DNA of 64,000 nucleotides from NCBI GenBank assembly GCA_028821605.1, contig JAPPFM010000041.1, positions 1-64,000 on the forward strand. Reading direction: 5' to 3'. The stretch is from Candidatus Poribacteria bacterium (GTDB taxonomy: Bacteria > Poribacteria > WGA-4E > WGA-3G). Below the pieces are notes generated by a model that was given only the letters and a program-made list of their open reading frames with translations, was not told the origin of the DNA and ran no database searches. Shown one piece after another: positions 8,503 through 17,037 of the stretch. The translations under genes and the position numbers were made by a program. The first letter of the stretch is position 1, and each line of letters starts with the position of its first letter.

Positions 8503-9231
8503 TTATTCTAATGGTTCTAAGGGTTGTGCATTCCCGAAGACAGGGGTCGGTGCATTGCCCGGTGCTGCCCATCGTGAAGCATTCGCGATCACATGCCGAA
8601 CGTTCTCATCGTAATAGATCGGATATGTCTCATGACCCGGACGGAAATAGAAGATTTTTCCTCTTCCGCGATAATAACAGCAGCCACTTCGGAAGACTTC
8701 ACCGCCGGGGAACCAGCTGACGAAAATAAGTGTGTCGGGTTCGGGAACATCAAAAGGCTCGCCATACATTTCGGCGTGCTCAATTTCAAAGTATTCACCT
8801 AAACCCTCAACAATCGGGTGCCCGTGCTCAATCACCCAGAGGCGTTCCTTTTCGCCTGCTTCACGCCACTTGAGACTACACGACGTGCCCATCAAACGGG
8901 TAAAGGGTTTAGAGTAGTGTGCGGAGTGCAGGACAATAAGTCCCATGCCATCTAATACACGTGCGCGAACTTTGTCAGCAATAGCATCTTCAACTGCACC
9001 GTGTGCGGCGTGTCCCCACCAAATTAAAACATCCGTGCTTGAGAGAACATCGTCGGTCAAACCGTGTTCGGGTTCATCTAACGTCGCGCTCCGGATTTTA
9101 AAGCCGCCGGATTTGTCCAGACCATCAGCAATTGCGGCATGGATGCCTTTCGGATAGATGCCGCGAATGGTCTCGTTTGTCTTCTCGTGCCTAAATTCAT
9201 TCCAGACCGTAACCTGAATTGGTTGTGCCAT
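8503..9231 (-). CDS. ThuA-domain protein (trehalose-utilisation-like)
   Basis: A 242-residue protein of the ThuA family, which has a class I glutamine amidotransferase-like flavodoxin fold and is usually found in sugar catabolism loci. It begins [12 protein letters not shown] and includes [26 protein letters not shown], the [12 protein letters not shown] segment and [16 protein letters not shown] near the C terminus, all typical. No catalytic Cys triad is obvious. AAGGAG precedes ATG 9231. The biochemical role of the family is not firmly established; association with degradation of sugars by other secreted enzymes in the genome is inferred. Confidence 0.88.
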   Translation of the reverse strand: MAQPIQVTVWNEFRHEKTNETIRGIYPKGIHAAIADGLDKSGGFKIRSATLDEPEHGLTDDVLSSTDVLIWWGHAAHGAVEDAIADKVRARVLDGMGLIVLHSAHYSKPFTRLMGTSCSLKWREAGEKERLWVIEHGHPIVEGLGEYFEIEHAEMYGEPFDVPEPDTLIFVSWFPGGEVFRSGCCYYRGRGKIFYFRPGHETYPIYYDENVRHVIANASRWAAPGNAPTPVFGNAQPLEPLE

Positions 9232-9324
9232 ACGTTTCTCCTTACTTGTGTTTAATAACAGAAATATGTCAAAAACCTCTGCTGAGATTTTGTGTGCAAC
9301 TATAGTAATCCTGAATATATCCAG

Positions 9325-9738
9325 TTACCGGATATCACTACTCTCGGTAGAGATTTCAAGATTCGGATCTGCGCCCTCTCTTGGTATGCCCGGATAATTC
9401 TCGTCGGCACGATGCAGACTGGAGCCTGTATCCTTGAGCGGTTCAATCGATAAGCGGCACCCAAGTGCGGTGAGAAGGGGCGCGAGCATATCAATATGAG
9501 GCATTTCCTCACCTGATAGCATTTCTAAGAGTCCCTTCGGTTCAATGCAAGTTCGTTTCGCGAGCGCAGCGATCCCATCCTGTGATTCCACGACAGTCCG
9601 AAGGGCAAGTAAAAATAAATGAGCATCTTTATCAGATTGATATTCCTCAAGTGCCACATCAAGATAGTCAACCGCCCTTTCATGATCGGCAGTTAGTTTC
9701 TCAATTAAGTACTCGCGCCATGTTTGATATTCGCTCAT
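9325..9738 (-). CDS. higA: HigA-like antitoxin with helix-turn-helix
   Basis: A 137-residue protein whose start overlaps the stop of the upstream toxin by four bases, indicating translational coupling. Residues about 48-95 (DGIAALAKRTCIEPKGLLEMLSGEEMPHIDMLAPLLTALG, split here only by its turn) resemble the helix-turn-helix of the HigA-type addiction-module antidote group. The N-terminal 45 residues are acidic and helical. The C-terminal 35 residues are polar and probably disordered. It should neutralise the preceding toxin and repress the pair. AAGGAG lies upstream of ATG 9738. The order toxin first, antitoxin second fits HigBA systems. Confidence 0.75.
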   Translation of the reverse strand: MSEYQTWREYLIEKLTADHERAVDYLDVALEEYQSDKDAHLFLLALRTVVESQDGIAALAKRTCIEPKGLLEMLSGEEMPHIDMLAPLLTALGCRLSIEPLKDTGSSLHRADENYPGIPREGADPNLEISTESSDIR

Positions 9739-10073
9739 CGGTGTGTCTCCTTATATTGCGACCAATAGTTTTTTGCTCGCTTAATATCTCGCGCTTGTGA
9801 TGATTTGTCGCCTGCACAGACTAGAAGAACAATTGTATTACCGACTTCGCCAAAATAGATACGGTAGCCTGCTCCAAAGTGAAGACGTAGTTCAAATACG
9901 CCTTCACCCACAGCGGGACAATCACCAAAATTGCCTGCTTCAAGCCTGTCAAGCCGTGTTTGAATTCTGCTTCTGGTTCTTCTGTCTTGAATTGATTCCA
10001 ACCATTCAGCGAAGGGTCTCCTACCATTCGGTGTGCGATAGATTTGTAAACTTCTCGGACGAACATGACGCAT
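9735..10073 (-). CDS. higB: HigB/RelE-like toxin (addiction-module killer protein)
   Basis: A 112-residue basic protein. Key segments are PFAEWLESIQDRRTRSRIQ, GNFGDCPAVGEGVFELRLHFGAGYRIYF (shown in parts by its strands FELRLHFG and GYRIYFGE) and VLLVCAGDKSSQARDIKRA, the pattern of RelE/HigB-type mRNA interferases with a conserved ELR and YRIYF core and a C-terminal Lys/Arg helix. It should cleave mRNA at the ribosome when the antitoxin is lost. It begins 29 bases after the fabV stop on the same strand, so it may be partly read through from fabV. A second, differently diverged pair lies at 48416-49094. Confidence 0.82.
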   Translation of the reverse strand: MRHVRPRSLQIYRTPNGRRPFAEWLESIQDRRTRSRIQTRLDRLEAGNFGDCPAVGEGVFELRLHFGAGYRIYFGEVGNTIVLLVCAGDKSSQARDIKRAKNYWSQYKETHR

Positions 10074-10102
10074 TAAGGTTTGATCTCCACAGCCTGCTAC
10101 TC

Positions 10103-11296
10103 TTAGAACACTAATTCTGTCTCTACTGCTTCATCGTAGTCCACCCCTTCAACTTCAAATCCAAAGAGATTTCGGAAGCGTTGTCTGTAGCCTGCGTAAT
10201 CGGAGAGTTCATGGAAATTGTCGGTGTCAATTTGCCCCCAACGCTCAGTCACTGCATCGGTTACCTCAGGCTGCAACTCGCGGTCATCAAGACGAATGTA
10301 GCGTTCACTGTCGAGTTGTGGCTGTAAACCCGGTCCGAGATGTTCTGAGAAAAGTCGTTGCATCTGCCCAATCGGTGCCTCATTGATGCCCTTGGCGTTC
10401 ATAATGTCATAGAGGATACTGATATAAAGGGGCACGACAGGAATCGCTGCAGACGCTTGCGTAACAACGGCTTTGTTCACGGAAATATAGGCGTTGCCGC
10501 CGAGTTGATCCGCAAGTCTTTGGTCAAGGACATCTACACGTGCTTTTAGATCGTCCTTCGCTCTACCAATAGTCCCATCTCGGTAAATGGACCAGGTCAA
10601 GGAGCTCCCGATATAGGTATAGGCAACAACTGTGACCTCTGGCGCGAGCAGCTCAGCGTCCGCCAATGCCTCAACCCACATCTCCAAGTCTTCACCACCC
10701 ATTACCGCGATTGTGTCGGTGATCTCCTGTTCACTTGCGGGATCAATCGTTACAGGTGCGATAACTTCACGACTGAGATCAATCGTCTTTCCTGTATAGG
10801 GTGCACCGATTGGTTTGAGGACGGATTCGCATGAGACACCCGTATTCGGATGCGTTCGGCGTGGTGCAGCGATGCTATAGACGAGGATATCTATTTTGCC
10901 GAAGTCCGTTTTGAGTCGTTCAATGGCTTCCGTCTTCATTTCATCGGAAAATGCGTCTCCGTTGAGACTTTGTGCAGAAAAGCCGTCCGATGCCGCGGAT
11001 TGATGGAAAGCAGCAGTGTTATAGTATCCTGCTGATGCGGTGCGCCTGTCATCAGGGGGTCGTTCGTAGAGAAGCCCAAGCGTCTTGGCACCGTAAGCAT
11101 AAGTTAAAGCGATGCGAGAGGCGAGTCCGTAACCCGTCGATGCTCCGATAACAAGGGCATTCATACCTGTTTCTTTGTAAGGAATGCCCTGTTTAATCTC
11201 GCCTATCTGGCTCAGGATATTTGCCTGACACCCAACGGGGTGGGCATTCGTACAGATGAACCCGCGTATCCGAGGTTTAACAATTTGAACTGCCAT
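10103..11296 (-). CDS. fabV: Enoyl-ACP / trans-2-enoyl-CoA reductase FabV (NADH)
   Basis: A 397-residue FabV, the long-form enoyl reductase that completes each cycle of fatty-acid elongation. It starts with the typical IVKPRIRGFICTNAHPVGC segment, has the dinucleotide motif LVIGASTGYGLASRI near residue 50, and carries the FabV signature Tyr-x8-Lys (YRDGTIGRAK) around residue 235-244. The C-terminal part (DYDEAVETEL) is the extra region that distinguishes FabV from FabI. FabV enzymes are commonly insensitive to triclosan. AAGGAT precedes ATG 11296. RidA lies 26 bases upstream and the toxin-antitoxin pair downstream, all on one strand. Confidence 0.95.
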   Translation of the reverse strand: MAVQIVKPRIRGFICTNAHPVGCQANILSQIGEIKQGIPYKETGMNALVIGASTGYGLASRIALTYAYGAKTLGLLYERPPDDRRTASAGYYNTAAFHQSAASDGFSAQSLNGDAFSDEMKTEAIERLKTDFGKIDILVYSIAAPRRTHPNTGVSCESVLKPIGAPYTGKTIDLSREVIAPVTIDPASEQEITDTIAVMGGEDLEMWVEALADAELLAPEVTVVAYTYIGSSLTWSIYRDGTIGRAKDDLKARVDVLDQRLADQLGGNAYISVNKAVVTQASAAIPVVPLYISILYDIMNAKGINEAPIGQMQRLFSEHLGPGLQPQLDSERYIRLDDRELQPEVTDAVTERWGQIDTDNFHELSDYAGYRQRFRNLFGFEVEGVDYDEAVETELVF

Positions 11297-11322
11297 TGTA
11301 TCCTTCTTTTTTTCTAAAGAGG

Positions 11323-11784
11323 TTAGTCGTCAATCTCAACAACCATCTCAACTTCAACAGGGATACCACCGGGTAACTGGACCATACCGACTGCAGATCG
11401 GGCATGCCTACCCTTATCACCGAAGACCTCTACCAAAAAGTCGGACGCACCGTTGACGACCGCGGGTTGGTCAGTAAAGTCGGGCGCTGAATTGACGAAC
11501 CCAATTACCTTGACAACACGTTTGATTCTATCCAGATCACCGAGTGCGTGCTTGAGGGTACTCAGCAAACAGATCGCTACTTGGCGCGCGGAAGCATAGC
11601 CTTCTTCGATCGTTGCATCGGTACCGAGTTGGCTCTTGTAGATTGGACCTTCGCCTGTTCCGGGTCCGTGTCCTGATGTAAAGACAAGATTCCCGGTTTG
11701 CACCGTCGTAACGTAATTCGCTACGGGAACCGCGGGTTCTGGTAGTTCCACACCTAATTCTTCAAGTCTTTGTTCTATGTTCAT
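11323..11784 (-). CDS. RidA/YjgF family enamine-imine deaminase-like protein
   Basis: A 153-residue RidA-family protein. ATG 11784 is preferred because AAAGGAT lies upstream; a TTG six codons earlier overlaps that site. Typical segments are NYVTTVQTGNLVFTSGHGP, a central helix ASARQVAICLLSTLKHALG, and ARSAVGMVQLPGGIPVEVE, where the Arg that binds the substrate carboxylate in active RidA is in the HARSAVG part. Family members hydrolyse reactive 2-aminoacrylate-type intermediates; this longer form, with an N-terminal helix (EQRLEELGVELPEP), belongs to the less characterised YjgF subgroup. It sits first in a minus-strand run with fabV. Confidence 0.88.
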   Translation of the reverse strand: MNIEQRLEELGVELPEPAVPVANYVTTVQTGNLVFTSGHGPGTGEGPIYKSQLGTDATIEEGYASARQVAICLLSTLKHALGDLDRIKRVVKVIGFVNSAPDFTDQPAVVNGASDFLVEVFGDKGRHARSAVGMVQLPGGIPVEVEMVVEIDD

Positions 11785-12119
11785 TTGATTATCCTTTTGC
11801 AAAATAGATTAGATTCTCATAAGCCGCAAACACAGCATTTTTGGTGTAACCAGCAAGCGGAAAGCTTGCCGTGATTGTTTGCATCTGCCTCTATTATTAA
11901 ACAGGTTTTTACCAATTTTGTCAAGCAAACTTTTGAGTTATCAGCAGTCAGCGGTCAGCAAAGAGCATTTAGCAAAGAAACAGGTTTCTGTCGTCGAATC
12001 ACTGACATGGTGTCACGATTGGGAGTGCTTCGCGGGGAGAATCCTACAGCGAAGAAGTCTTGAGCGAAAATCAAAACCATGAGGGAACTGAACGGCTCTG
12101 GATATCAAAACTCCACAAT
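11785..12119. other. Gene-free stretch with one degenerate CAGTCAGCGGTCAGC-type repeat
   Basis: This divergent intergenic region between RidA and the alcohol dehydrogenase holds no convincing gene. At about 11938-11964 it has a short repeat of TCAGCAGTCAGCGGTCAGC type, one member of the dispersed ATCAGTCATCAG-like family seen at 19641, 25171, 31660, 36343 and 41320. The rest is unremarkable. Confidence 0.6.
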
Positions 12120-12148
12120 TTGCTTTATACAGCAACCTATGCTAAAAT
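12120..12148 (+). promoter_or_regulatory. Predicted promoter of the alcohol dehydrogenase-sulfatase pair
   Basis: TTGCTT at 12120-12125 and TAAAAT at 12143-12148 have a 17-base spacer and lie about 60 bases before the ATG at 12207. Confidence 0.5.
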
Positions 12149-12206
12149 ACGTGAAGGTTTAATCAGAATACCCCTGCATCTTTAGCAAAAAACATAAGGA
12201 GCAACT

Positions 12207-13229
12207 ATGAAGGTCGCAGCAATTTTAGGTGAACATCAAGCCGGACTCGTTGAAGTACCGGATCCGACTCCGAAAGAGGACTGGGTCGTTGTGAAAATCC
12301 ATGCCTCACCGATGTGTACCGAATACCACGCCTTTGAGCACGGAAGCAAAACGGATCGGATGGGGCACGAAGCAGCAGGCGAAGTCGTTGACATCGCACA
12401 ACCCGGAAAAGTGGAAATCGGCGATCGCGTCGTCGTGATGCCGCAATATCCGTGTGGGAAATGTGTGCTTTGCACCGACGGCGATTACATCCACTGCGAA
12501 AACAACTACAACTTTGAGGAATTCGTTGGATCCAGTTATGGGAGTGCGACAATGGCGCAGTATATCCTGAAACCCTCTTGGTTGCTCCCGAAAATACCGG
12601 ACAACGTTTCCTACGAACATGCATCGCTTGCGTGTTGTGCACTGGGACCTTCGTACCGTGCATTCGATGAGATGGGTGTTAATGCGACGCATACTGTGCT
12701 TATCACCGGCATCGGTCCCGTGGGTTTTGGCGCGATTACCAACGCTCGGTTTCGGGGTGCGAAAGTCATTGCAGCGGAACTGATCCCGTGGCGCGTTGAA
12801 CGCGCAAAACAGATGGGCGTTGAAGCGGTTATCAACCCAACTGATGAAGATGCAGTAGACCAGATCCGTGATCTCACGACAGATGGTCGCGGTGTTGACT
12901 TTGCACTTGATTGTTCTGGAAACGTCCAGGCACACCGACTCTGCATCGATGCGACGCGTCGGCGTGGGACAATCGCATTCGTCGGGCAGAGTGGCAGAAA
13001 TGACACCGTTATTCATATTAGTCCGGACCTCATCGGCAAGGGATTACGCCTCGCTGGTGCATGGCACTATAACCTGAACCAATTTCCCGGGTTGATGAAG
13101 GTCATCGAAGGATCGACCCTCCTTGATCTGCTCATCAGCAACATCTACCCGATGAGCGAGATCCAGCAGGCATTTGAAACCTCCGCCTCTCATGAAAGCT
13201 CAAAGATTATCCTGAAACCTTGGGAATAA
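12207..13229 (+). CDS. Zinc-dependent alcohol dehydrogenase (MDR superfamily)
   Basis: A 340-residue medium-chain dehydrogenase/reductase. Catalytic zinc ligands are Cys37 and the GHEAAGEV motif (His54, Glu55). The structural zinc lobe is intact with Cys83, Cys86, Cys89 and Cys97 (PCGKCVLC and HC). The Rossmann motif is LITGIGPVGFGA near residue 176. Together these indicate an NAD(P)-dependent oxidation of a hydroxyl group, as in sorbitol or threonine dehydrogenase relatives; the substrate cannot be read from sequence. AAGGAG precedes ATG 12207. The sulfatase starts three bases after its stop, so the two are an operon, suggesting joint catabolism of a sulfated sugar or similar compound. Confidence 0.9.
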   Translation: MKVAAILGEHQAGLVEVPDPTPKEDWVVVKIHASPMCTEYHAFEHGSKTDRMGHEAAGEVVDIAQPGKVEIGDRVVVMPQYPCGKCVLCTDGDYIHCENNYNFEEFVGSSYGSATMAQYILKPSWLLPKIPDNVSYEHASLACCALGPSYRAFDEMGVNATHTVLITGIGPVGFGAITNARFRGAKVIAAELIPWRVERAKQMGVEAVINPTDEDAVDQIRDLTTDGRGVDFALDCSGNVQAHRLCIDATRRRGTIAFVGQSGRNDTVIHISPDLIGKGLRLAGAWHYNLNQFPGLMKVIEGSTLLDLLISNIYPMSEIQQAFETSASHESSKIILKPWE

Positions 13230-13232
13230 GTT

Positions 13233-14627
13233 ATGTCAACGACACACAGACCAAATGTCCTACTCATCGTATCCGATGACCATGCGGCACCAGCGATTAG
13301 CTGCTACGGTAGCGAGATGAACCACACTCCCAACATTGACCGTATCGGTGATGGCGGGATGCGATTTAACAACTGTTTCTGTACAAACGCAATCTGCACA
13401 CCGGCACGCGGTTCTATCCTAACGGGAAAATACAGTCATAAGACCGGCATCAAAACCCTCGCGGATACAATTGATCATACGCAGGAACGGACGGTCGCAC
13501 AGATGCTACATGAAGAGGGGTATCAGACAGCGATTGTCGGGAAGTGGCACCTCGGACACGGGGGTGTCAGCGATCCGCACGGCTTCGATTACTGGAACGT
13601 CTTCCCTGGGCAAGGTGCACACATCAACCCTGAAATGATTGAGATGGGGGAACGGAAAAGATTCAATGGGTATTCCGCAGACATCGTGACGGACAGTTCG
13701 CTGAATTGGCTACAAAACAGAGAGACGGATCAACCGTTTTTCCTGATGACGACCTATAAAGCGACGCATGACCCGTTTTTTCCGAATCCCAAGCATCTGC
13801 ATCTCTATACGGACGAAATCCCTGAACCCTCGACTTTCAACGATACATACAAAAATCGAGTGGCAGCTGCCGCAATGAACACAGCAAAGGTGGATATCAT
13901 GCAACGGAAGAATCATCTACCGGAGCCGACCCCTGAAGGTCTCAAAGGCAACGATTTGAAGCGGTGGAACTATCAGTGCTACATGCAGAACTATCTCCGT
14001 TGTGCCCACGCTATCGACGAAAACGTTGGACGACTGCTTGATTATTTGGATACAGAGGGTCTCGCTGAAGACACGATTGTCATCTATTCAGCGGATCACG
14101 GATTCTTTCTAGGCGATCACGGTTGGTATGACAAAAGATTCATGTATGAGGAATCAATGCGGATTCCGTTGCTCGTCCGGTATCCACGCGAGATTCCAGC
14201 GGCGGGTGTCAGCGAACAGATTGCGCTGAATGTCGATTTCGCATCGACACTCCTCGACTACGCAGGTTTGCCGATTCCAGACAATATGCAAGGGCATAGC
14301 CTCCGAACGTCGTTGGCAGGTGAAACCCCTGCGGATTGGCGGACATCCATGTATTATCGGTATTGGATGCACCTCGCACATTTCAATATCCCGGCGCACT
14401 ATGGTGTGCGGACAGAACGCTATAAACTCATCTATTATTACGGCGAGGCGTTGGGATCAGGTGGTGCGATTGATCGTTCTACACCACCGGAATGGGAACT
14501 GTTCGATTTAGAAAAGGATCCGCATGAGATGCACAATGTTTACGAAGACCCGGCGTATGCGGGGATTGTCGTGGAATTGAAGGCGGAATTGGAACGGCTG
14601 AGGGATGCGTTGGGGGATTACGAGTAG
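13233..14627 (+). CDS. Sulfatase (formylglycine-dependent arylsulfatase family)
   Basis: A 464-residue type I sulfatase that hydrolyses sulfate esters. The metal-binding DD is at residues 15-16 (LLIVSDDHAAPA). The modification site is Cys55 in ICTPARGSILTG, matching the C-x-P-x-R rule with Ala in place of the usual Ser, so maturation to formylglycine is still expected. GKWHLGH, the YSADHGFFLGDHGWYDK metal/active-site segment and the C-terminal EWELFDLEKDPHE motif are all present. No signal peptide is visible, so it may act in the cytoplasm on imported substrate. It is translationally close to the upstream dehydrogenase. Confidence 0.95.
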   Translation: MSTTHRPNVLLIVSDDHAAPAISCYGSEMNHTPNIDRIGDGGMRFNNCFCTNAICTPARGSILTGKYSHKTGIKTLADTIDHTQERTVAQMLHEEGYQTAIVGKWHLGHGGVSDPHGFDYWNVFPGQGAHINPEMIEMGERKRFNGYSADIVTDSSLNWLQNRETDQPFFLMTTYKATHDPFFPNPKHLHLYTDEIPEPSTFNDTYKNRVAAAAMNTAKVDIMQRKNHLPEPTPEGLKGNDLKRWNYQCYMQNYLRCAHAIDENVGRLLDYLDTEGLAEDTIVIYSADHGFFLGDHGWYDKRFMYEESMRIPLLVRYPREIPAAGVSEQIALNVDFASTLLDYAGLPIPDNMQGHSLRTSLAGETPADWRTSMYYRYWMHLAHFNIPAHYGVRTERYKLIYYYGEALGSGGAIDRSTPPEWELFDLEKDPHEMHNVYEDPAYAGIVVELKAELERLRDALGDYE

Positions 14628-14647
14628 ATTGGTATCTACAAGATACA

Positions 14648-14854
14648 CTAATCTCTCCATTCCATTGTTTTTTTCTGAAGTTCAAGTGCTGTATATTGGT
14701 CACGATATTCCTCCAAACCACCGATCCAATCTAATTTAGGTTTCTTTTTTCGATTTGGAACCTTTTCAGTTAGAAGGGCATCAATGAAATGGATTACTTC
14801 TTTATGATATTCAGGCGGAAGCTGCTTGAGTTTTTCAACAATGATAGATTCCAT
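14648..14854 (-). CDS. DUF2281-like small protein, probable orphan antitoxin-type gene
   Basis: A 68-residue protein if ATG 14854 is used, which gives MESIIVEKLKQLPPEYHKEV; an upstream TTG-type start would add 20 residues. The helix LKQLPPEYHKEVIHFIDALL is typical of DUF2281-type proteins, whose small members often resemble antitoxin dimerisation parts. The C-terminal half (KKPKLDWIGGLEEYRDQYT) is basic then acidic. No toxin gene lies beside it: the flanking genes are the sulfatase and a PhyH gene. Function unknown. Confidence 0.6.
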   Translation of the reverse strand: MESIIVEKLKQLPPEYHKEVIHFIDALLTEKVPNRKKKPKLDWIGGLEEYRDQYTALELQKKTMEWRD

Positions 14855-15021
14855 TTTTACACCTATTTTTAAATTTTTTTCTTTTATCTGTTTGTATGAC
14901 CTCTGTAGCACCATCTGGGCTCAATTGTGTAAAATATTATAAACTATCTTGAAATTTAAAGCAATTCTTTATACTATATCTCGCAAGAACGTGATACTAA
15001 TACCCCGCTTGAGGATAGGAC

Positions 15022-15834
15022 ATGACTCCAAAACAGAAATACCTTTTTGACCTACGTGGCTATTTGCATTTAGAGAACGTCCTAACACCAGAGGAGCTCA
15101 GCAAGGCACAAGCAACAATCGAACGGCTTGTGCAGGCGGTACCAGATGAATTGCCACCTGGAATTAGTCGAGGCGGTGAAGGTTTCTCAAATGGGTTTTC
15201 AGCGGATAAATCGCTTGAAGCGTTGACACTACATCCTGTTACGTGGCCCATCATCAAAGAATTGACTTTCAACAAACCGCGTTTCAATCGCGGGTCGCTT
15301 GTTGTGAATACGCACGAGCGGCAGGAGATGACACCACTGCATTGTGCGGGTGAAGGTTTCCGTTGGACACGGCGGTATGATGTCAAAAATGGTCAAATCT
15401 TCACCAACGATGTTGTTGCTTTCTTCTATTTCACGGATGTCTATCCGGGGGACGGCGGTTTGATCGTTTTGCCGGGGTCCCATAAACGCAATTTTAAGCG
15501 TCCGAAAAACCTATTTTTCCCGGAACCTAACAATCCAGACGTTCCGCTCCATCCGGCTATCGTCAACGTGACACCAAAAGCGGGAGATGTCGTAATCATC
15601 ACCGAAATGTTGACACACGGTGTGCTGGTGTGGAAACCGCAGGATAGAGATCGACGATTCCTGATTTTACGATATAAGACGCAGTTTTTTCAGGACGAGC
15701 GGGGCATCCGAGAAGTCTTTCCCCCAGAAGTGATGGAAAGACTTTCCCCAGAGACGAAAGCGTTGGCGGCTTACGGATCAGAATGGGAAGTCAAGGAACT
15801 CGTCAAACAGGACACTGTAACGTTGACTGTATAG
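15022..15834 (+). CDS. PhyH-family protein with HxA in place of the HxD iron motif
   Basis: A 270-residue phytanoyl-CoA dioxygenase-like protein; GAGGATAGG precedes ATG 15022. The fold pattern is clear: an N-terminal DLRGYLHLENVLTPEEL segment, central VVAFFYFTDVYPGDGGLIV, PGSHKRNF, and a distal His199 in TEMLTHGVLVW with Arg211/Arg212. At the first iron-binding position it has His107-Cys-Ala109 (TPLHCAGEG) instead of His-x-Asp. In this superfamily, loss of the carboxylate is the hallmark of Fe/2-oxoglutarate halogenases, but it also occurs in uncharacterised or inactive proteins. I also recall related PhyH proteins with HGG at this place, so a subfamily trait is likelier than a mutation. Confidence 0.8.
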   Translation: MTPKQKYLFDLRGYLHLENVLTPEELSKAQATIERLVQAVPDELPPGISRGGEGFSNGFSADKSLEALTLHPVTWPIIKELTFNKPRFNRGSLVVNTHERQEMTPLHCAGEGFRWTRRYDVKNGQIFTNDVVAFFYFTDVYPGDGGLIVLPGSHKRNFKRPKNLFFPEPNNPDVPLHPAIVNVTPKAGDVVIITEMLTHGVLVWKPQDRDRRFLILRYKTQFFQDERGIREVFPPEVMERLSPETKALAAYGSEWEVKELVKQDTVTLTV

Positions 15835-15857
15835 ACAAAATTCACAGGAAATACACA

Positions 15858-16625
15858 ATGCTCAAGGAGTTAACAAAAAGTGAATGGTTGTCCCTTTTAA
15901 ATATCCCTGAGGACAGGATCCCGACAGTCTTAGTTCTTCGAGGTACCCGTAACCTGAAAACCAATTATGCCAAGCATAGAAATTTTTTCACCGACATTTT
16001 TGAAATTGGTTCACCGAATGGTATCTTCGAGGATGTACTGATTGGGACTTATAAAAATATAAATGTTGGTTATGCTTCCGTATACGGTGATGCCATGGCA
16101 TCCGAAGTTACACATCTTTTCGGGGTGCTGGGAACATCCTTAGTCATACAGACGGGCTGTTGCGGTGCACTGATTAATAGCATCCAAGCAGGCGACATCG
16201 TTTGCGTAACATCAGCATATTGTGGAGAAGGGGCATCGCAATATTATTTACATCAGAAGCGAGAAGTCAGTGCTTCGCTCGACCTTGTTGAACAGATTAA
16301 GCCTTCACGCGTTGCATCCGTTGAGGTACACAAAGGTACTATCTGGACGACATCGGCACTGCTTGCAGAAGGAAAAGCAGAAATTCAGAGTTGGGCGCAT
16401 CAAGGTTATATTGCTGTAGATATGGAAACGGCTACCACTTTCTCGGTTGCAGAATACTTTGGGATGCAATGCCTATCATTGCTGTTCGTTTTTGATAATC
16501 CGAGCAAGGGTGAGCATATTCTCTTGAGTGATGTTGAAAAACAACGACGAAGAGAAGAAGGCGAACAAACCATCATTGATACAGTGCTTACCATCATAGA
16601 AAAACATGAAAATGGAAATCGTTAG
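15858..16625 (+). CDS. Nucleoside phosphorylase-like protein (PNP/UDP family)
   Basis: A 255-residue protein starting at ATG 15858, which has AGGAA upstream; the frame is open further back into the PhyH gene, but that part has no support. The segments IQTGCCGALINSIQAGDIVCV and YIAVDMETATTFSVAEYFG match the phosphorylase superfamily that cleaves purine or pyrimidine nucleosides, including the conserved VDMET stretch that contacts ribose. Exact substrate (uridine, purine nucleoside or methylthioadenosine) is not resolved. The GNAT gene begins inside its last 20 bases, so the two are co-translated. Confidence 0.82.
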   Translation: MLKELTKSEWLSLLNIPEDRIPTVLVLRGTRNLKTNYAKHRNFFTDIFEIGSPNGIFEDVLIGTYKNINVGYASVYGDAMASEVTHLFGVLGTSLVIQTGCCGALINSIQAGDIVCVTSAYCGEGASQYYLHQKREVSASLDLVEQIKPSRVASVEVHKGTIWTTSALLAEGKAEIQSWAHQGYIAVDMETATTFSVAEYFGMQCLSLLFVFDNPSKGEHILLSDVEKQRRREEGEQTIIDTVLTIIEKHENGNR

Positions 16626-17019
16626 AGCCGAACTCACCGATGCTGAAACGCTTGCTGAACTGAATCAGCACCTCATTGAAGATGAACGGCACCCTAATTT
16701 GATGAACATAGGTGAACTCACCGAACGGATGAAAGAATGGTTGGCAACCGACTATATCTGCTATATAGTGAGAGAAAACGGACATATTATAGCGTATTGT
16801 CTATACAGAGATGACGGCGGATACTACTATATGCGGCAATTGTACGTGGACAGGGCACATCGACGAAAAGGGATCGCTACGCAATTGCTCGATTGGTTAT
16901 ACGAAAACGTATGGACAGATAAGAAAGTCAGATTAGATGTACTCGCCCACAACGGGGATGCCGTTGCCTTTTACAAGCGTTACGGCTTCAGAATCGGCGT
17001 TTTTAGAATGGAAAAATAA
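16606..17019 (+). CDS. GNAT family N-acetyltransferase
   Basis: A 137-residue acetyltransferase. The acetyl-CoA-binding segment RRKGIATQLLDWLYE is preceded by the strand YYMRQLYVDRAH and followed by LDVLAHNGDAVAFYKRYGF, the classical motif order. It overlaps the end of the phosphorylase-like gene by 20 bases; a second ATG at 16612 is also possible. The acceptor is unknown. A PhyH gene follows by 18 bases, so 15858-17952 is likely one transcript. Confidence 0.9.
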   Translation: MKMEIVRAELTDAETLAELNQHLIEDERHPNLMNIGELTERMKEWLATDYICYIVRENGHIIAYCLYRDDGGYYYMRQLYVDRAHRRKGIATQLLDWLYENVWTDKKVRLDVLAHNGDAVAFYKRYGFRIGVFRMEK

Positions 17020-17037
17020 GAAGTGTGAGGAATGAAA

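Noticed and set aside
12306-13016. Long minus-strand frame (236 codons) opposite the alcohol dehydrogenase
   Set aside because: The plus-strand frame has clear zinc and cofactor motifs, and this antisense frame shows none; it is a shadow of codon bias.
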